DNA of 64,000 nt. Origin: Ralstonia wenshanensis (GTDB lineage: Bacteria; Pseudomonadota; Gammaproteobacteria; Burkholderiales; Burkholderiaceae). The notes below the pieces were generated by a model. That model was not told the origin of the DNA and did no database searches. It was given only the letters and a program-made list of their open reading frames with translations. A program made the position numbers and the translations under genes. The stretch covers positions 682,001 to 746,000 of the forward strand of contig NZ_CP076412.1 in assembly GCF_021173085.1 (NCBI RefSeq), written 5' to 3'. This document shows, piece after piece, positions 17,729-25,525 of this stretch. Within the stretch, counting starts at the first letter, position 1. Every line of letters begins with the position of its first letter.

Positions 17729-20700
17729 TTATTCGGGCACCAGCTGGCCTGGGGGCTGCGCCGCTTCGTGCGATGTGGGCTGCGTCTCGGCCGCGTTGCC
17801 AGGCCGGATCCTGAACCAGATCGAGTACATCGCCGGCAGGAACACCAGAGTCAGGATCGTGCCCGCGAGCGTTCCGCCGATCAGCGTGTACGCCAGCGCG
17901 CCCCAGAACACCGAATGCGTGAGCGGGATGAAGGCCAGGACGGCGGCCAGCGCCGTGAGAATCACCGGGCGGGCACGTTGGACCGTCGCTTCCACAACGG
18001 CCCGGAACGGGTCCAATCCCTCGTCCTTGTTGTGCTGGATCTGCCCGATGAGGATGAGCGTGTTGCGCATCAAGATGCCCGACAACGCAATCAGGCCAAC
18101 CAACGCGTTGATGCCGAACGGCTGCCCAAACAGGATCAGGGTCGGGACCACACCAATCAACCCCAGCGGGCTGGTCAGGAACACCATGACCATCGCTGGA
18201 ATGGAGCGCACCTGGAAGATGAGGATCAGCAAGGTCACCGCCAGCATGATCGGGAACAGCGGCAGCATGGCCTTCGTCGCCTTGCCCGACTCTTCGATGG
18301 AGCCCGCCTGCTCAATGCGGTATCCGCTCGGCAGTTTCTCGATGATCGGGGCAAGCTGCTTGCTGATGGCGATCGACACGTCGGGCGGTTGCAGACCGTC
18401 GGCAATATCGCCGCGCACCGTGATGGTCGGCATGCGGTCGCGCCGGCGCATGATGGGCTCTTCCATGCGCACCTCGATCTTGCCGATTTGCGAGAGGGGG
18501 ATGCGCTGCCCGCTGGCACCGGCCAGTGTGAAGTCTCCGATCTTGGCCGGGTCGAGCCGCACGTTGCCGGCCGAGCGCGCGGTCACCTGCACGGTGCGGA
18601 TGTCCTCGCGCACCGCCGTCACCGGAACGCCGTTGAGCAGGAATTGCAGTTGCTGCGCAACGGCGCTGGAAGTCAAGCCCACCGCCTGGAGACGGTCTTG
18701 CTGCAAGGTGAAGTGCAGCGTCGGTACACGCATGCCCCAGTCCGTGTTGACCGTGCGCATCATCGGGCTGGCGTCCATGACCTGCCGCACGTCGGCGGCG
18801 ATGCGGCGCAATGTCTCCGCATCCGGGCCGGTCACGCGGTAAGCCACCGGGAACGGTGAATACGGGCCGAACACGAGCTGCGTAACACGCACGCGCGCCT
18901 CGGGGGCGAGGCCATCCGCAACGGCCTGACGCAGACGCTGCTTCAGCGCATCACGCTCTTCCTGGCTATCGGTGCGGATCACGATCTTGGCGAACGACGG
19001 GTCGGGCAACTCTGGCCCCATTGCCAGATAGAAGCGTGGCGCGCCCTGGCCGATATAAGCCGTCACGATCTTGGCTTCCTTCTGCTTGGCGAGCCAGGCT
19101 TCGATCTTTGCGGTCGCCGCGTCGGTCTGGTTGATCGACGTGCCATAAGGCATCTGCACCTCGACCAGCACTTCCGGGCGATCCGAGATCGGGAAGAATT
19201 GCTTCTTAACCACCGCCATGCCCGCTATGGCGAAGGCGAAGAGGCCCACCACCGCGCCCGCGACTAGCCATTTGCGCGCAATCACGCGCCCGAGCAGCAC
19301 ACGGAAGCGGTTGTAGCGCGGGGTGTCGTAAATCGCATCGTGGCCGCCTTCGACCTTCTTGAAATCGGGCAGCATCTTCACGCCCAGGTACGGCGTGAAC
19401 ACCACTGCAACCACCCAGGATGCAATCAGCGCAATGCCGACAATCCAGAACATGTTGCTGGTGTATTCACCCGCCGTGGATCGCGCAAAGCCGTTGGGCA
19501 TGAAGCCGACGGCCGTGACCAGCGTGCCCGACAGCATGGGCGCGGCGGTGTGGCTCCACGCATAGGCCGAAGCAGCCACGCGGCTGTAGCCCTCTTCCAT
19601 TTTCACCACCATCATTTCGATGGCGATGATCGCGTCGTCCACCAACAGGCCCAATGCCAGAATCAACGACCCCAACGTGATGCGATCGAAGTTCTTGCCT
19701 GTAGCGGCCATCACCACAAACACCACGGCCAGCGTCAGTGGCACGGCTGCGGCCACCACAAGGCCTGCGCGCCAGCCCATGCTGATAAAGCTCACCAGCA
19801 TCACCACCAGAAGCGCAGCAAAGAACTTGAGCATGAACTCGTCGACTGCACCGGCGATGTTGACGGCTTGGTCCGTCACCTTGGTCAGACTCATGCCGAG
19901 CGGCATGTCCGCATTGATGGCGCCGACTTCCTTGTCGAGTGCCTTGCCCAGATCGAGCCCGTTCCATCCATCGCGCATGACGACGCCCAACAGCAACGCG
20001 GGCTGCCCGCCATTGCGCACCATGAATGTGGCGGGGTCTTCATAACCGCGCTTGACGGTGGCGATGTCGGAGAGCTTTAACGTGCGGCCCTGCGAGACCA
20101 CCGGCGTATCGCGAATCTTCTGTAGTTCATCGAATGCGCCATCCAGGCGGATGAACACCTGTGGCCCTTTCGTTTCGACCGAGCCGGCGGCCGTCAGCGC
20201 ATTCTGGCTGTTGAGCGCGGCAAACACGTCTTGCGGGCTCACGCCGAGCGTCGCCAGCCGGTCATGTGAGAACTCGACGTAGATGCGCTCGGACTGTTCG
20301 CCGATGATGTTCACCTTCTTCACGCCGGGCACATGCAGCAGGCGCTGGCGCAGAGTCTCCGCATCGCGCACGAGCGCACGTTTCGGCTCGCCTTGTGCCT
20401 TGAGTGCAAACAATGCAAAGGTCACGTCCGAATATTCGTCATTGACGATCGGTCCGATCACGCCCGACGGCAGGTTGCCCACCTCGTCGCCGACCTTCTT
20501 GCGCGCTTGATAAAACTCTTCCTGCACTTCCGACGGCGGCGTGCTGTCGAGCAAAGTCAGCGTGGTGAACGCCAAACCGGGGCGCGTGTACGTTTCGGTG
20601 CGGTCGTACCAGCGCAGCTCCTGCATGCGCTTTTCGATCTTCTCTGCCACCTGGTCCTGCATTTCCTGCGCGGTGGCGCCCGGCCACACGGTGACGATGT

Positions 20701-20851
20701 TCATCACCTTGACCGTAAACGCCGGGTCTTCCGCACGGCCCAGCTTGAAGAAGGAAATCAGCCCCGCCAGCGAGATCAGGCAGATGAGGAACAGCGTGAC
20801 GGCACGCTCGCGAACGGCAAGCGCCGATAGGTTGAAGCGGCCCGGGCTCAC
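17729..20851 (-). CDS. RND efflux transporter, inner-membrane permease subunit
   Basis: Proton-driven inner-membrane pump of 1040 residues, the normal size for an RND permease, with 12 predicted helices in two repeats (helices 2-6 around residues 335-530, the second set in the last ~200 residues) and two large periplasmic loops. It starts NLSALAVRERAVTLFLICLI. Key blocks are the DAIIAIEMMVVKMEEG segment in helix 4, with the LGLLVDDAIIA acidic pair that relays protons, and FGINALVGLIALSGILMRNT in the second half. Start is GTG 20851, overlapping the adaptor stop by GTGA. It forms a tripartite complex with the adaptor and, presumably, the outer-membrane factor at 22740. Substrate unknown. Confidence 0.94.
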   Translation of the reverse strand: MSPGRFNLSALAVRERAVTLFLICLISLAGLISFFKLGRAEDPAFTVKVMNIVTVWPGATAQEMQDQVAEKIEKRMQELRWYDRTETYTRPGLAFTTLTLLDSTPPSEVQEEFYQARKKVGDEVGNLPSGVIGPIVNDEYSDVTFALFALKAQGEPKRALVRDAETLRQRLLHVPGVKKVNIIGEQSERIYVEFSHDRLATLGVSPQDVFAALNSQNALTAAGSVETKGPQVFIRLDGAFDELQKIRDTPVVSQGRTLKLSDIATVKRGYEDPATFMVRNGGQPALLLGVVMRDGWNGLDLGKALDKEVGAINADMPLGMSLTKVTDQAVNIAGAVDEFMLKFFAALLVVMLVSFISMGWRAGLVVAAAVPLTLAVVFVVMAATGKNFDRITLGSLILALGLLVDDAIIAIEMMVVKMEEGYSRVAASAYAWSHTAAPMLSGTLVTAVGFMPNGFARSTAGEYTSNMFWIVGIALIASWVVAVVFTPYLGVKMLPDFKKVEGGHDAIYDTPRYNRFRVLLGRVIARKWLVAGAVVGLFAFAIAGMAVVKKQFFPISDRPEVLVEVQMPYGTSINQTDAATAKIEAWLAKQKEAKIVTAYIGQGAPRFYLAMGPELPDPSFAKIVIRTDSQEERDALKQRLRQAVADGLAPEARVRVTQLVFGPYSPFPVAYRVTGPDAETLRRIAADVRQVMDASPMMRTVNTDWGMRVPTLHFTLQQDRLQAVGLTSSAVAQQLQFLLNGVPVTAVREDIRTVQVTARSAGNVRLDPAKIGDFTLAGASGQRIPLSQIGKIEVRMEEPIMRRRDRMPTITVRGDIADGLQPPDVSIAISKQLAPIIEKLPSGYRIEQAGSIEESGKATKAMLPLFPIMLAVTLLILIFQVRSIPAMVMVFLTSPLGLIGVVPTLILFGQPFGINALVGLIALSGILMRNTLILIGQIQHNKDEGLDPFRAVVEATVQRARPVILTALAAVLAFIPLTHSVFWGALAYTLIGGTLAGTILTLVFLPAMYSIWFRIRPGNAAETQPTSHEAAQPPGQLVPE

Positions 20852-21963
20852 AGTCGCACTCCCGCGATGGCGGTGCCGGTGCCCTGCCCGGCCACGCGGA
20901 CTTGCTGGCCCTCACGCAGCAGTTGTGCGCCAAGTGCGACGATCCGGTCGCCTTGTTTGATCTGACCGGCAACGCTTGCGCCTTCGTCACCAAGGCGCAC
21001 GATGGAGACGGAACGCCACGACACCTTGGTCGGCTCGCCGTGGATGATCCACACACCGGGGCCCTTGCCGGCATCGAGTAGCGCGCCTAGGGGCACCTGC
21101 AAGTCGCCTTGCGCTGTCGCCTGCCGCTCAGGAATCTGGATCGTGACGGTGGCACCCAACGGCGCGGTGGCGAGTTCGCCGTCCAACACATAGCGTGCTT
21201 CGTACGTGCGGGTCAGCCGATCGGCAGCATCCGATAGTTGCCGCAGCTTGGCGGGCGTGCCACCGCTTTCCTTGCCGAACAACGTGGCCTGTGCGACCGA
21301 GCCGATCGCAGGCCGCAACGTCTCCGGCAACTGGACCACCGCTTCACGACGGCCGGCACGCGTCAAGCGCACAACCGCCTGCCCGGCGTTGACCACTTGG
21401 CCGGGCTCGGCCAGCGTTTCCATGACCACGCCGTCGCCATCGGCAACCAGTTCTGCATAGCGGCTGGCGTTGCGCGCGACGTCAGCCTGCGCTTCAGCGG
21501 CACTCAGTTGCGCTTTGGCTGCGTCCGCCGCGGCCTTGGCTTGGTCGTAAGCGGAGGCGGAAATCGCCCCCGTGCCGCGCAAGTCGCGGTAGCGCGCTTC
21601 GTCTTCCGACGTCTGTTGCGCGCGTGCCCGCGCGGCGACGACGGCTTCCAACTGCGCACGCGCGGCAAGCTTGAGATCTGCCGGATCGATGCGCATGAGC
21701 GGCTGGCCCCGCTTGACGGTTTGCCCTGCGTCCACGAGTCGTTCCAGCACCTTGCCGGGCACGCGGAATCCGAGGTCGCTCTGCACCCTGGCAGCCACGA
21801 CGCCTGTGAACGAGCGCGATGCAGACGCCACGGGCCGAACAAACGCGGCGCGCACCAGAGGCGCCTCGGTGCGCGGGTCGGCGGGGGCTTTTTCGCCGCA
21901 AGCGATCAACGCCAGCGGCAACGCGAGAGCAGCGGTAGCGGAAACAAAGCGACGCGAAAGCAT
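20848..21963 (-). CDS. RND efflux periplasmic adaptor (membrane fusion) lipoprotein
   Basis: Adaptor of 371 residues joining the permease to the outer-membrane channel. The signal peptide ends in a lipobox (LALPLALIACGE, Cys ~22), so it is probably lipid-anchored to the inner membrane. Then come the lipoyl half-motif GFRVPGKVLERLVDAGQTVK, an alpha-hairpin coiled coil (residues ~95-165, Ala/Gln/Glu-rich), the returning half-motif, and beta-barrel domains. It is the first gene of the leftward pump operon and is preceded by a 28-bp palindrome. Confidence 0.93.
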   Translation of the reverse strand: MLSRRFVSATAALALPLALIACGEKAPADPRTEAPLVRAAFVRPVASASRSFTGVVAARVQSDLGFRVPGKVLERLVDAGQTVKRGQPLMRIDPADLKLAARAQLEAVVAARARAQQTSEDEARYRDLRGTGAISASAYDQAKAAADAAKAQLSAAEAQADVARNASRYAELVADGDGVVMETLAEPGQVVNAGQAVVRLTRAGRREAVVQLPETLRPAIGSVAQATLFGKESGGTPAKLRQLSDAADRLTRTYEARYVLDGELATAPLGATVTIQIPERQATAQGDLQVPLGALLDAGKGPGVWIIHGEPTKVSWRSVSIVRLGDEGASVAGQIKQGDRIVALGAQLLREGQQVRVAGQGTGTAIAGVRL

Positions 21964-22006
21964 GAAAACCCCATCGACAAGATGATCTGGGCTTTCATTC
22001 TTATTC

Positions 22007-22034
22007 TTGTGACTAATTTAGTCAATAGTCACAA
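22007..22034. promoter_or_regulatory. 28-bp palindromic operator before the adaptor-permease operon
   Basis: Perfect 9-bp arms TTGTGACTA and TAGTCACAA flank a 10-base centre. The site lies 44 bases upstream of the adaptor ATG, between the adaptor and the tetR gene. A second copy of the same site (22 of 28 positions identical) precedes the outer-membrane factor at 22703-22730. This is a strong candidate for the operator of the TetR repressor encoded between them. Confidence 0.8.
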
Positions 22035-22050
22035 AGAAAAAATCTTCGTG

Positions 22051-22665
22051 TCAGGGGGAGAGACTCCGCAGCACAAGACTGGAAAGCAGTCCGGGCGCCG
22101 TCTCCGTGTAATCAAAGCTGTACTGCAGAAGCAACGGATTCATGTAGGGACGCATGACCAGGGAGATGGCCGCGGTGGTTTCGTCCAGCGGCGTCTTGCG
22201 CTCGAAATCTCCAGTCTCCCGGCCCTCCTGCAGCACGTCGCGCAGCAGTTGCTGGATGCGGCCCTCGTAGGCAATCACCGACTGCCACCGCTCGGTCGCA
22301 GCCGAGGCAGCGATTTCGTACAGCTTACGGTCGTGGGAAAACAGCCGAAGGCTGGATTCCGTCAAGGCTTTGAACATGCGGCGCAGCTTCTCGGGCGGGG
22401 ATTCCGCCTCCGCCAGGGCGGCATTCACGTCGGCCTCGATCTCGCGCAGGCAGTTGGCGCAAATCATCTCGCCAATGGCCTGCTTGGACTCGAAGAACTT
22501 GTAGATGTAGGCCTTGGAAAAACCGATGGCCTTGGCCAGATCGGACACGGCGGTCTTCTCGTAGCCATAGCGGCTGAAGTGCTCGGTGGCGGCGGCGACG
22601 ATCTGGTCTCGCACATCGTGGTCCGCCGGGCCACGGGCGGAGACGGGGTAGGAAGGGGTCTTCAT
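22051..22665 (-). CDS. TetR family transcriptional repressor of the RND pump
   Basis: TetR-type repressor of 204 residues. The N-terminal helix-turn-helix (residues ~15-65) shows RDQIVAAATEHFSRYGYEKT, then AVSDLAKAIGFSKAYIYKFF, then ESKQAIGEMI; the rest is the helical ligand-binding and dimer domain. It lies between two copies of the same 28-bp palindrome, one before the adaptor-permease operon and one in its own divergent promoter region, so it most likely represses the pump, the outer-membrane factor and itself. Start chosen at ATG 22665; the longer frame would overlap the operator. Confidence 0.92.
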   Translation of the reverse strand: MKTPSYPVSARGPADHDVRDQIVAAATEHFSRYGYEKTAVSDLAKAIGFSKAYIYKFFESKQAIGEMICANCLREIEADVNAALAEAESPPEKLRRMFKALTESSLRLFSHDRKLYEIAASAATERWQSVIAYEGRIQQLLRDVLQEGRETGDFERKTPLDETTAAISLVMRPYMNPLLLQYSFDYTETAPGLLSSLVLRSLSP

Positions 22666-22702
22666 GGGCGTCAGCTTACGCGAGTCGCTATAGTTGAACA
22701 AC

Positions 22703-22730
22703 TTGTGACCAATTTGTACTATAGTCACTA
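22703..22730. promoter_or_regulatory. Second 28-bp operator, between tetR and the outer-membrane factor
   Basis: TTGTGACCA and TAGTCACTA half-sites with the same spacing as the palindrome at 22007-22034; 22 of 28 positions agree. It ends 9 bases before the outer-membrane factor ATG and 37 bases before the tetR start, so one bound repressor could shut both promoters. Confidence 0.75.
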
Positions 22731-22739
22731 AAAATTTCG

Positions 22740-24212
22740 ATGGACCTCACCATGTTGCCAAAACAAGCCTCTGCGGCCCTCCTCCTTGCAGGTCTAGTGG
22801 CCGGATGTGCGGTCGGCCCCGACTATGTGAAGCCCGATGCACCGGTTCCGGAACGATTCCAAGGCCAGACGGCGGTCGAGCAACGCACGGCCAATGCAAC
22901 AGCGGATCTATCCACATGGTGGGCAGGTTTCGGCGATCCGCTACTCATCAGATTGGTACAGCTCGCACTAGAACAGAACCTAGACCTTGCCCAGGCGTTC
23001 GCCCGCGTTACGCAAGCGCGCGCTGGCCTAGGTGCCGCCAATGCCGCGTTGCTGCCCTCGGGCAATCTCACGGGGCAGGCCACGCGTGCGTACCAGTCTG
23101 TCGAAACGCCCTTAGGCCGCGTGTTGAATTCAAGACCCGGCTTCGACCGCTACGGCAACGCGTTTGAGGCCGATGCCAACGCAAGCTGGGAGTTGGATGT
23201 ATTCGGCGGCCTGCGCCGTGGCCGAGAGGCAGCATTGGCCGACTATCAGGCCTCCCAGGCAGGCGCAGTCGCGACACGGCTGGCAGTGGCCGCGCAGACC
23301 GCTGATATCTACATCACCATCCGCGGCTTGCAAACGCGCCTGAAGGTGGCCCGTCACCAGGTGCAAACACAAGAGGAATTGCTCTCCACCATCAACCTGC
23401 TATACGGCAAGGGACTGGCAGCCGAGCTTCAGGTCATGCAGGCCGAAGGCGCGCTCGCGCAGGTGCGCGCCTCCATTCCGCAACTTGAGGCGGGCGTTGA
23501 TGCTGCGATGAATGCGCTGGACGTGATGCTCGGGTCGGTCCCGGGCACGCACCGGGCGGAACTGATGGAAGACAAAGACATCCCGGCCGCTCCGCAAATT
23601 GCCATCAGCGGATCCCCAGGCGAACTGCTGCGGCGCCGCCCCGACCTCATCGTTGCTGAACGCCGCCTCGCTGCTTCCAACGCGCGCATCGGCGTCGCCA
23701 TCGCGGAGTACTACCCGAAGTTCTCGCTTAGCGACCTGCTGGGTAGCGCCACATCGGTGGGCGCCGGCAGCTTATTCGGCAGTGGCGCCAGTCAGTTTGC
23801 TGGCGTGCTCGGCCTGCGCTGGCGCTTGTTCGACTTCGGCCGCATCAACGCGCAGATCGATCAAGCCAAGGGGCAAGAGGCGGAGATGCTGGCTGCGTAC
23901 CGGCTCGCGGTGTTGCGCGCCACGCAAGATGTGGAGGACGCCTTCTCCGGCCTCGTCAAACGCGAGGAGCAAGCCACGGTGCTCGCGCAAGGCGTGGATT
24001 CGCTGAGCCGCGCGCGGAATGCTTCATTTGCGGCGTACCAAAAAGGCGTCGTCAGCCTGATCGAAGTCCTGCAGGCAGACGAGAGCCTCTTGCGTGCCTC
24101 GGACGCACGCGCCCAAGCCCAAACGGAATCCGCGCGTGCCGCTGTAGCGGCATTCAAGGCGCTGGGCGGTGGCTGGCAGCCCGATACCCCGACCGCTGTC
24201 GCCAGCAAATAG
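22740..24212 (+). CDS. RND efflux outer-membrane factor, NodT family lipoprotein (TolC-like)
   Basis: Outer-membrane channel of 490 residues. A lipoprotein signal (ALLLAGLVAGCAVGPDY, Cys ~22) with the NodT hallmark GCAVGPDYVKPD is followed by two OEP repeats, each with long coiled-coil helices and beta strands. Conserved blocks include LDLAQAFARVTQARAGLGAA, WELDVFGGLRRGREAALADY, LLRRRPDLIVAERRLAASNA and GLRWRLFDFGRI. Starts at 22740 or 22752 are both possible. It is divergent from tetR and shares a matching operator with the adaptor-permease operon, so all three pump parts appear co-regulated despite being in separate units. Confidence 0.93.
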   Translation: MDLTMLPKQASAALLLAGLVAGCAVGPDYVKPDAPVPERFQGQTAVEQRTANATADLSTWWAGFGDPLLIRLVQLALEQNLDLAQAFARVTQARAGLGAANAALLPSGNLTGQATRAYQSVETPLGRVLNSRPGFDRYGNAFEADANASWELDVFGGLRRGREAALADYQASQAGAVATRLAVAAQTADIYITIRGLQTRLKVARHQVQTQEELLSTINLLYGKGLAAELQVMQAEGALAQVRASIPQLEAGVDAAMNALDVMLGSVPGTHRAELMEDKDIPAAPQIAISGSPGELLRRRPDLIVAERRLAASNARIGVAIAEYYPKFSLSDLLGSATSVGAGSLFGSGASQFAGVLGLRWRLFDFGRINAQIDQAKGQEAEMLAAYRLAVLRATQDVEDAFSGLVKREEQATVLAQGVDSLSRARNASFAAYQKGVVSLIEVLQADESLLRASDARAQAQTESARAAVAAFKALGGGWQPDTPTAVASK

Positions 24213-24271
24213 ACCGCTGGCAAAACCCGATTTATCGCAACTCCCATTCACCCATACAGAAAGAAACTGCC

Positions 24272-25078
24272 ATGTCGAATTCCAAAGTTGTTGTCATTAC
24301 CGGCGTGTCCTCCGGCATCGGCCGTGCCACCGCCGCAAAGTTTGCCCTGCGCGGGTGCCGCGTATTCGGCACCGTGCGCAACATCGCTCGCACTCAACCG
24401 ATCGCCGGTGTTGAACTGATCCAGATGGATATCCGTGATGAAGCCTCTGTCCAGCGTGGAATCGAGACGATCATCGCGCAGGCCAAGCGCATCGATGTGC
24501 TCGTCAACAGCGCCGGCGTGGCTCTGCTCGGCGCGACAGAAGAAACGTCGGTTGCCGAAGCCCAGACGCTATTCGATACCAACGTGTTCGGCATCTTGCG
24601 CACCACACAAGCCGTATTGCCGCACATGCGCGCGCAACGCTCGGGGCGCATCGTCAACATCAGCTCGGTGCTCGGCTTCCTGCCAGCGCCCTACATGGGC
24701 CTGTATTCGGCATCCAAGCACGCGGTGGAAGGAATGTCCGAGACGCTGGATCACGAAGTGCGCAAGTTCGGAATCCGTGTGGTGCTTGTCGAGCCGTCAT
24801 TCACCAAGACCAGCCTGGATGTCAACGCGCCTCAAGCGGTTTCCAAGGTCTCCGCCTACGACGCGGAGCGCGGCATCGTTTCTCAGGCGATTCAAAAAAG
24901 CGTCCAGAAGGCGCCGGACCCCGATGGTGTCGCAAGCACCATCGTCGATGCTGCACTGGGGGCATGGAAGATGCGCCGCACACCAAAAGGCGAGGCATCT
25001 CTTCTGAGCAAGCTGCGCCGTTTCATGCCGGCTGGCCCCGTTGACTCGAGCCTGAGAAAAACGTTCGGACTCTCCTAA
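24272..25078 (+). CDS. Short-chain dehydrogenase/reductase (SDR) family oxidoreductase
   Basis: Classical SDR of 268 residues. The nucleotide-binding motif TGVSSGIG is at residues ~10-17, NSAGVALLG serves as the NNAG-equivalent, the catalytic Ser is in NISSVLGFLPAP, and Tyr-x3-Lys is in YSASKHAVEGM. VRNIAR after strand 2 suggests NADP preference. It lies 59 bases after the outer-membrane factor in the same direction and may share its transcript and TetR control. Substrate unknown. Confidence 0.9.
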   Translation: MSNSKVVVITGVSSGIGRATAAKFALRGCRVFGTVRNIARTQPIAGVELIQMDIRDEASVQRGIETIIAQAKRIDVLVNSAGVALLGATEETSVAEAQTLFDTNVFGILRTTQAVLPHMRAQRSGRIVNISSVLGFLPAPYMGLYSASKHAVEGMSETLDHEVRKFGIRVVLVEPSFTKTSLDVNAPQAVSKVSAYDAERGIVSQAIQKSVQKAPDPDGVASTIVDAALGAWKMRRTPKGEASLLSKLRRFMPAGPVDSSLRKTFGLS

Positions 25079-25525
25079 AGCGCGTTGCCACGGGTGCGCT
25101 CACTCCCACCCCAAATCTCAACAATGTTCACCGTGAGTCCGGAACCTCGGACGTGCGGCCCGAAAACATCTTGAAAAAACCTCATCAAATCTGCCCCGCC
25201 ATGGAAGCTTGACGACGCATCCTGTCAGGCATCGCGGCACGGTACGTCTCTGCCCCCAAATCCGCGCATGGCATGGTTCCTGCACACCGCTTTGCGCCGT
25301 ATCACCAAAAAAATTCGGGGGACTTGCGTGATGAAGGGGCAGTACACACGGGCAATTCGCTCACCAAGAGAGATGTGCGCAGGGGCTCACGCCAGGCAGC
25401 GGCGCGGTGTTTTTCAGCGCCGCTATCGAGCCGCAGCCGCGCCCGCCAGGGTGCCCGCAGACCCCACTGCCTGATCGCTGTTCAGGATGTGCTCGAAGTG
25501 CCGCTGCGCCGCGTGCATCAGCGCC
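25079..25525. other. Intergenic region before the TonB-dependent receptor
   Basis: About 450 bases with no gene I can support. Several short frames are open on both strands, but none has a convincing start or family pattern. No clear Fur box was found. A rightward promoter for the receptor is expected here but cannot be placed. Confidence 0.5.

Noticed and set aside
25423-25525. C-terminal end of a leftward gene before the TonB receptor
   Set aside because: A few residues look protein-like, but the frame overlaps the receptor's coding region throughout and has no family pattern.
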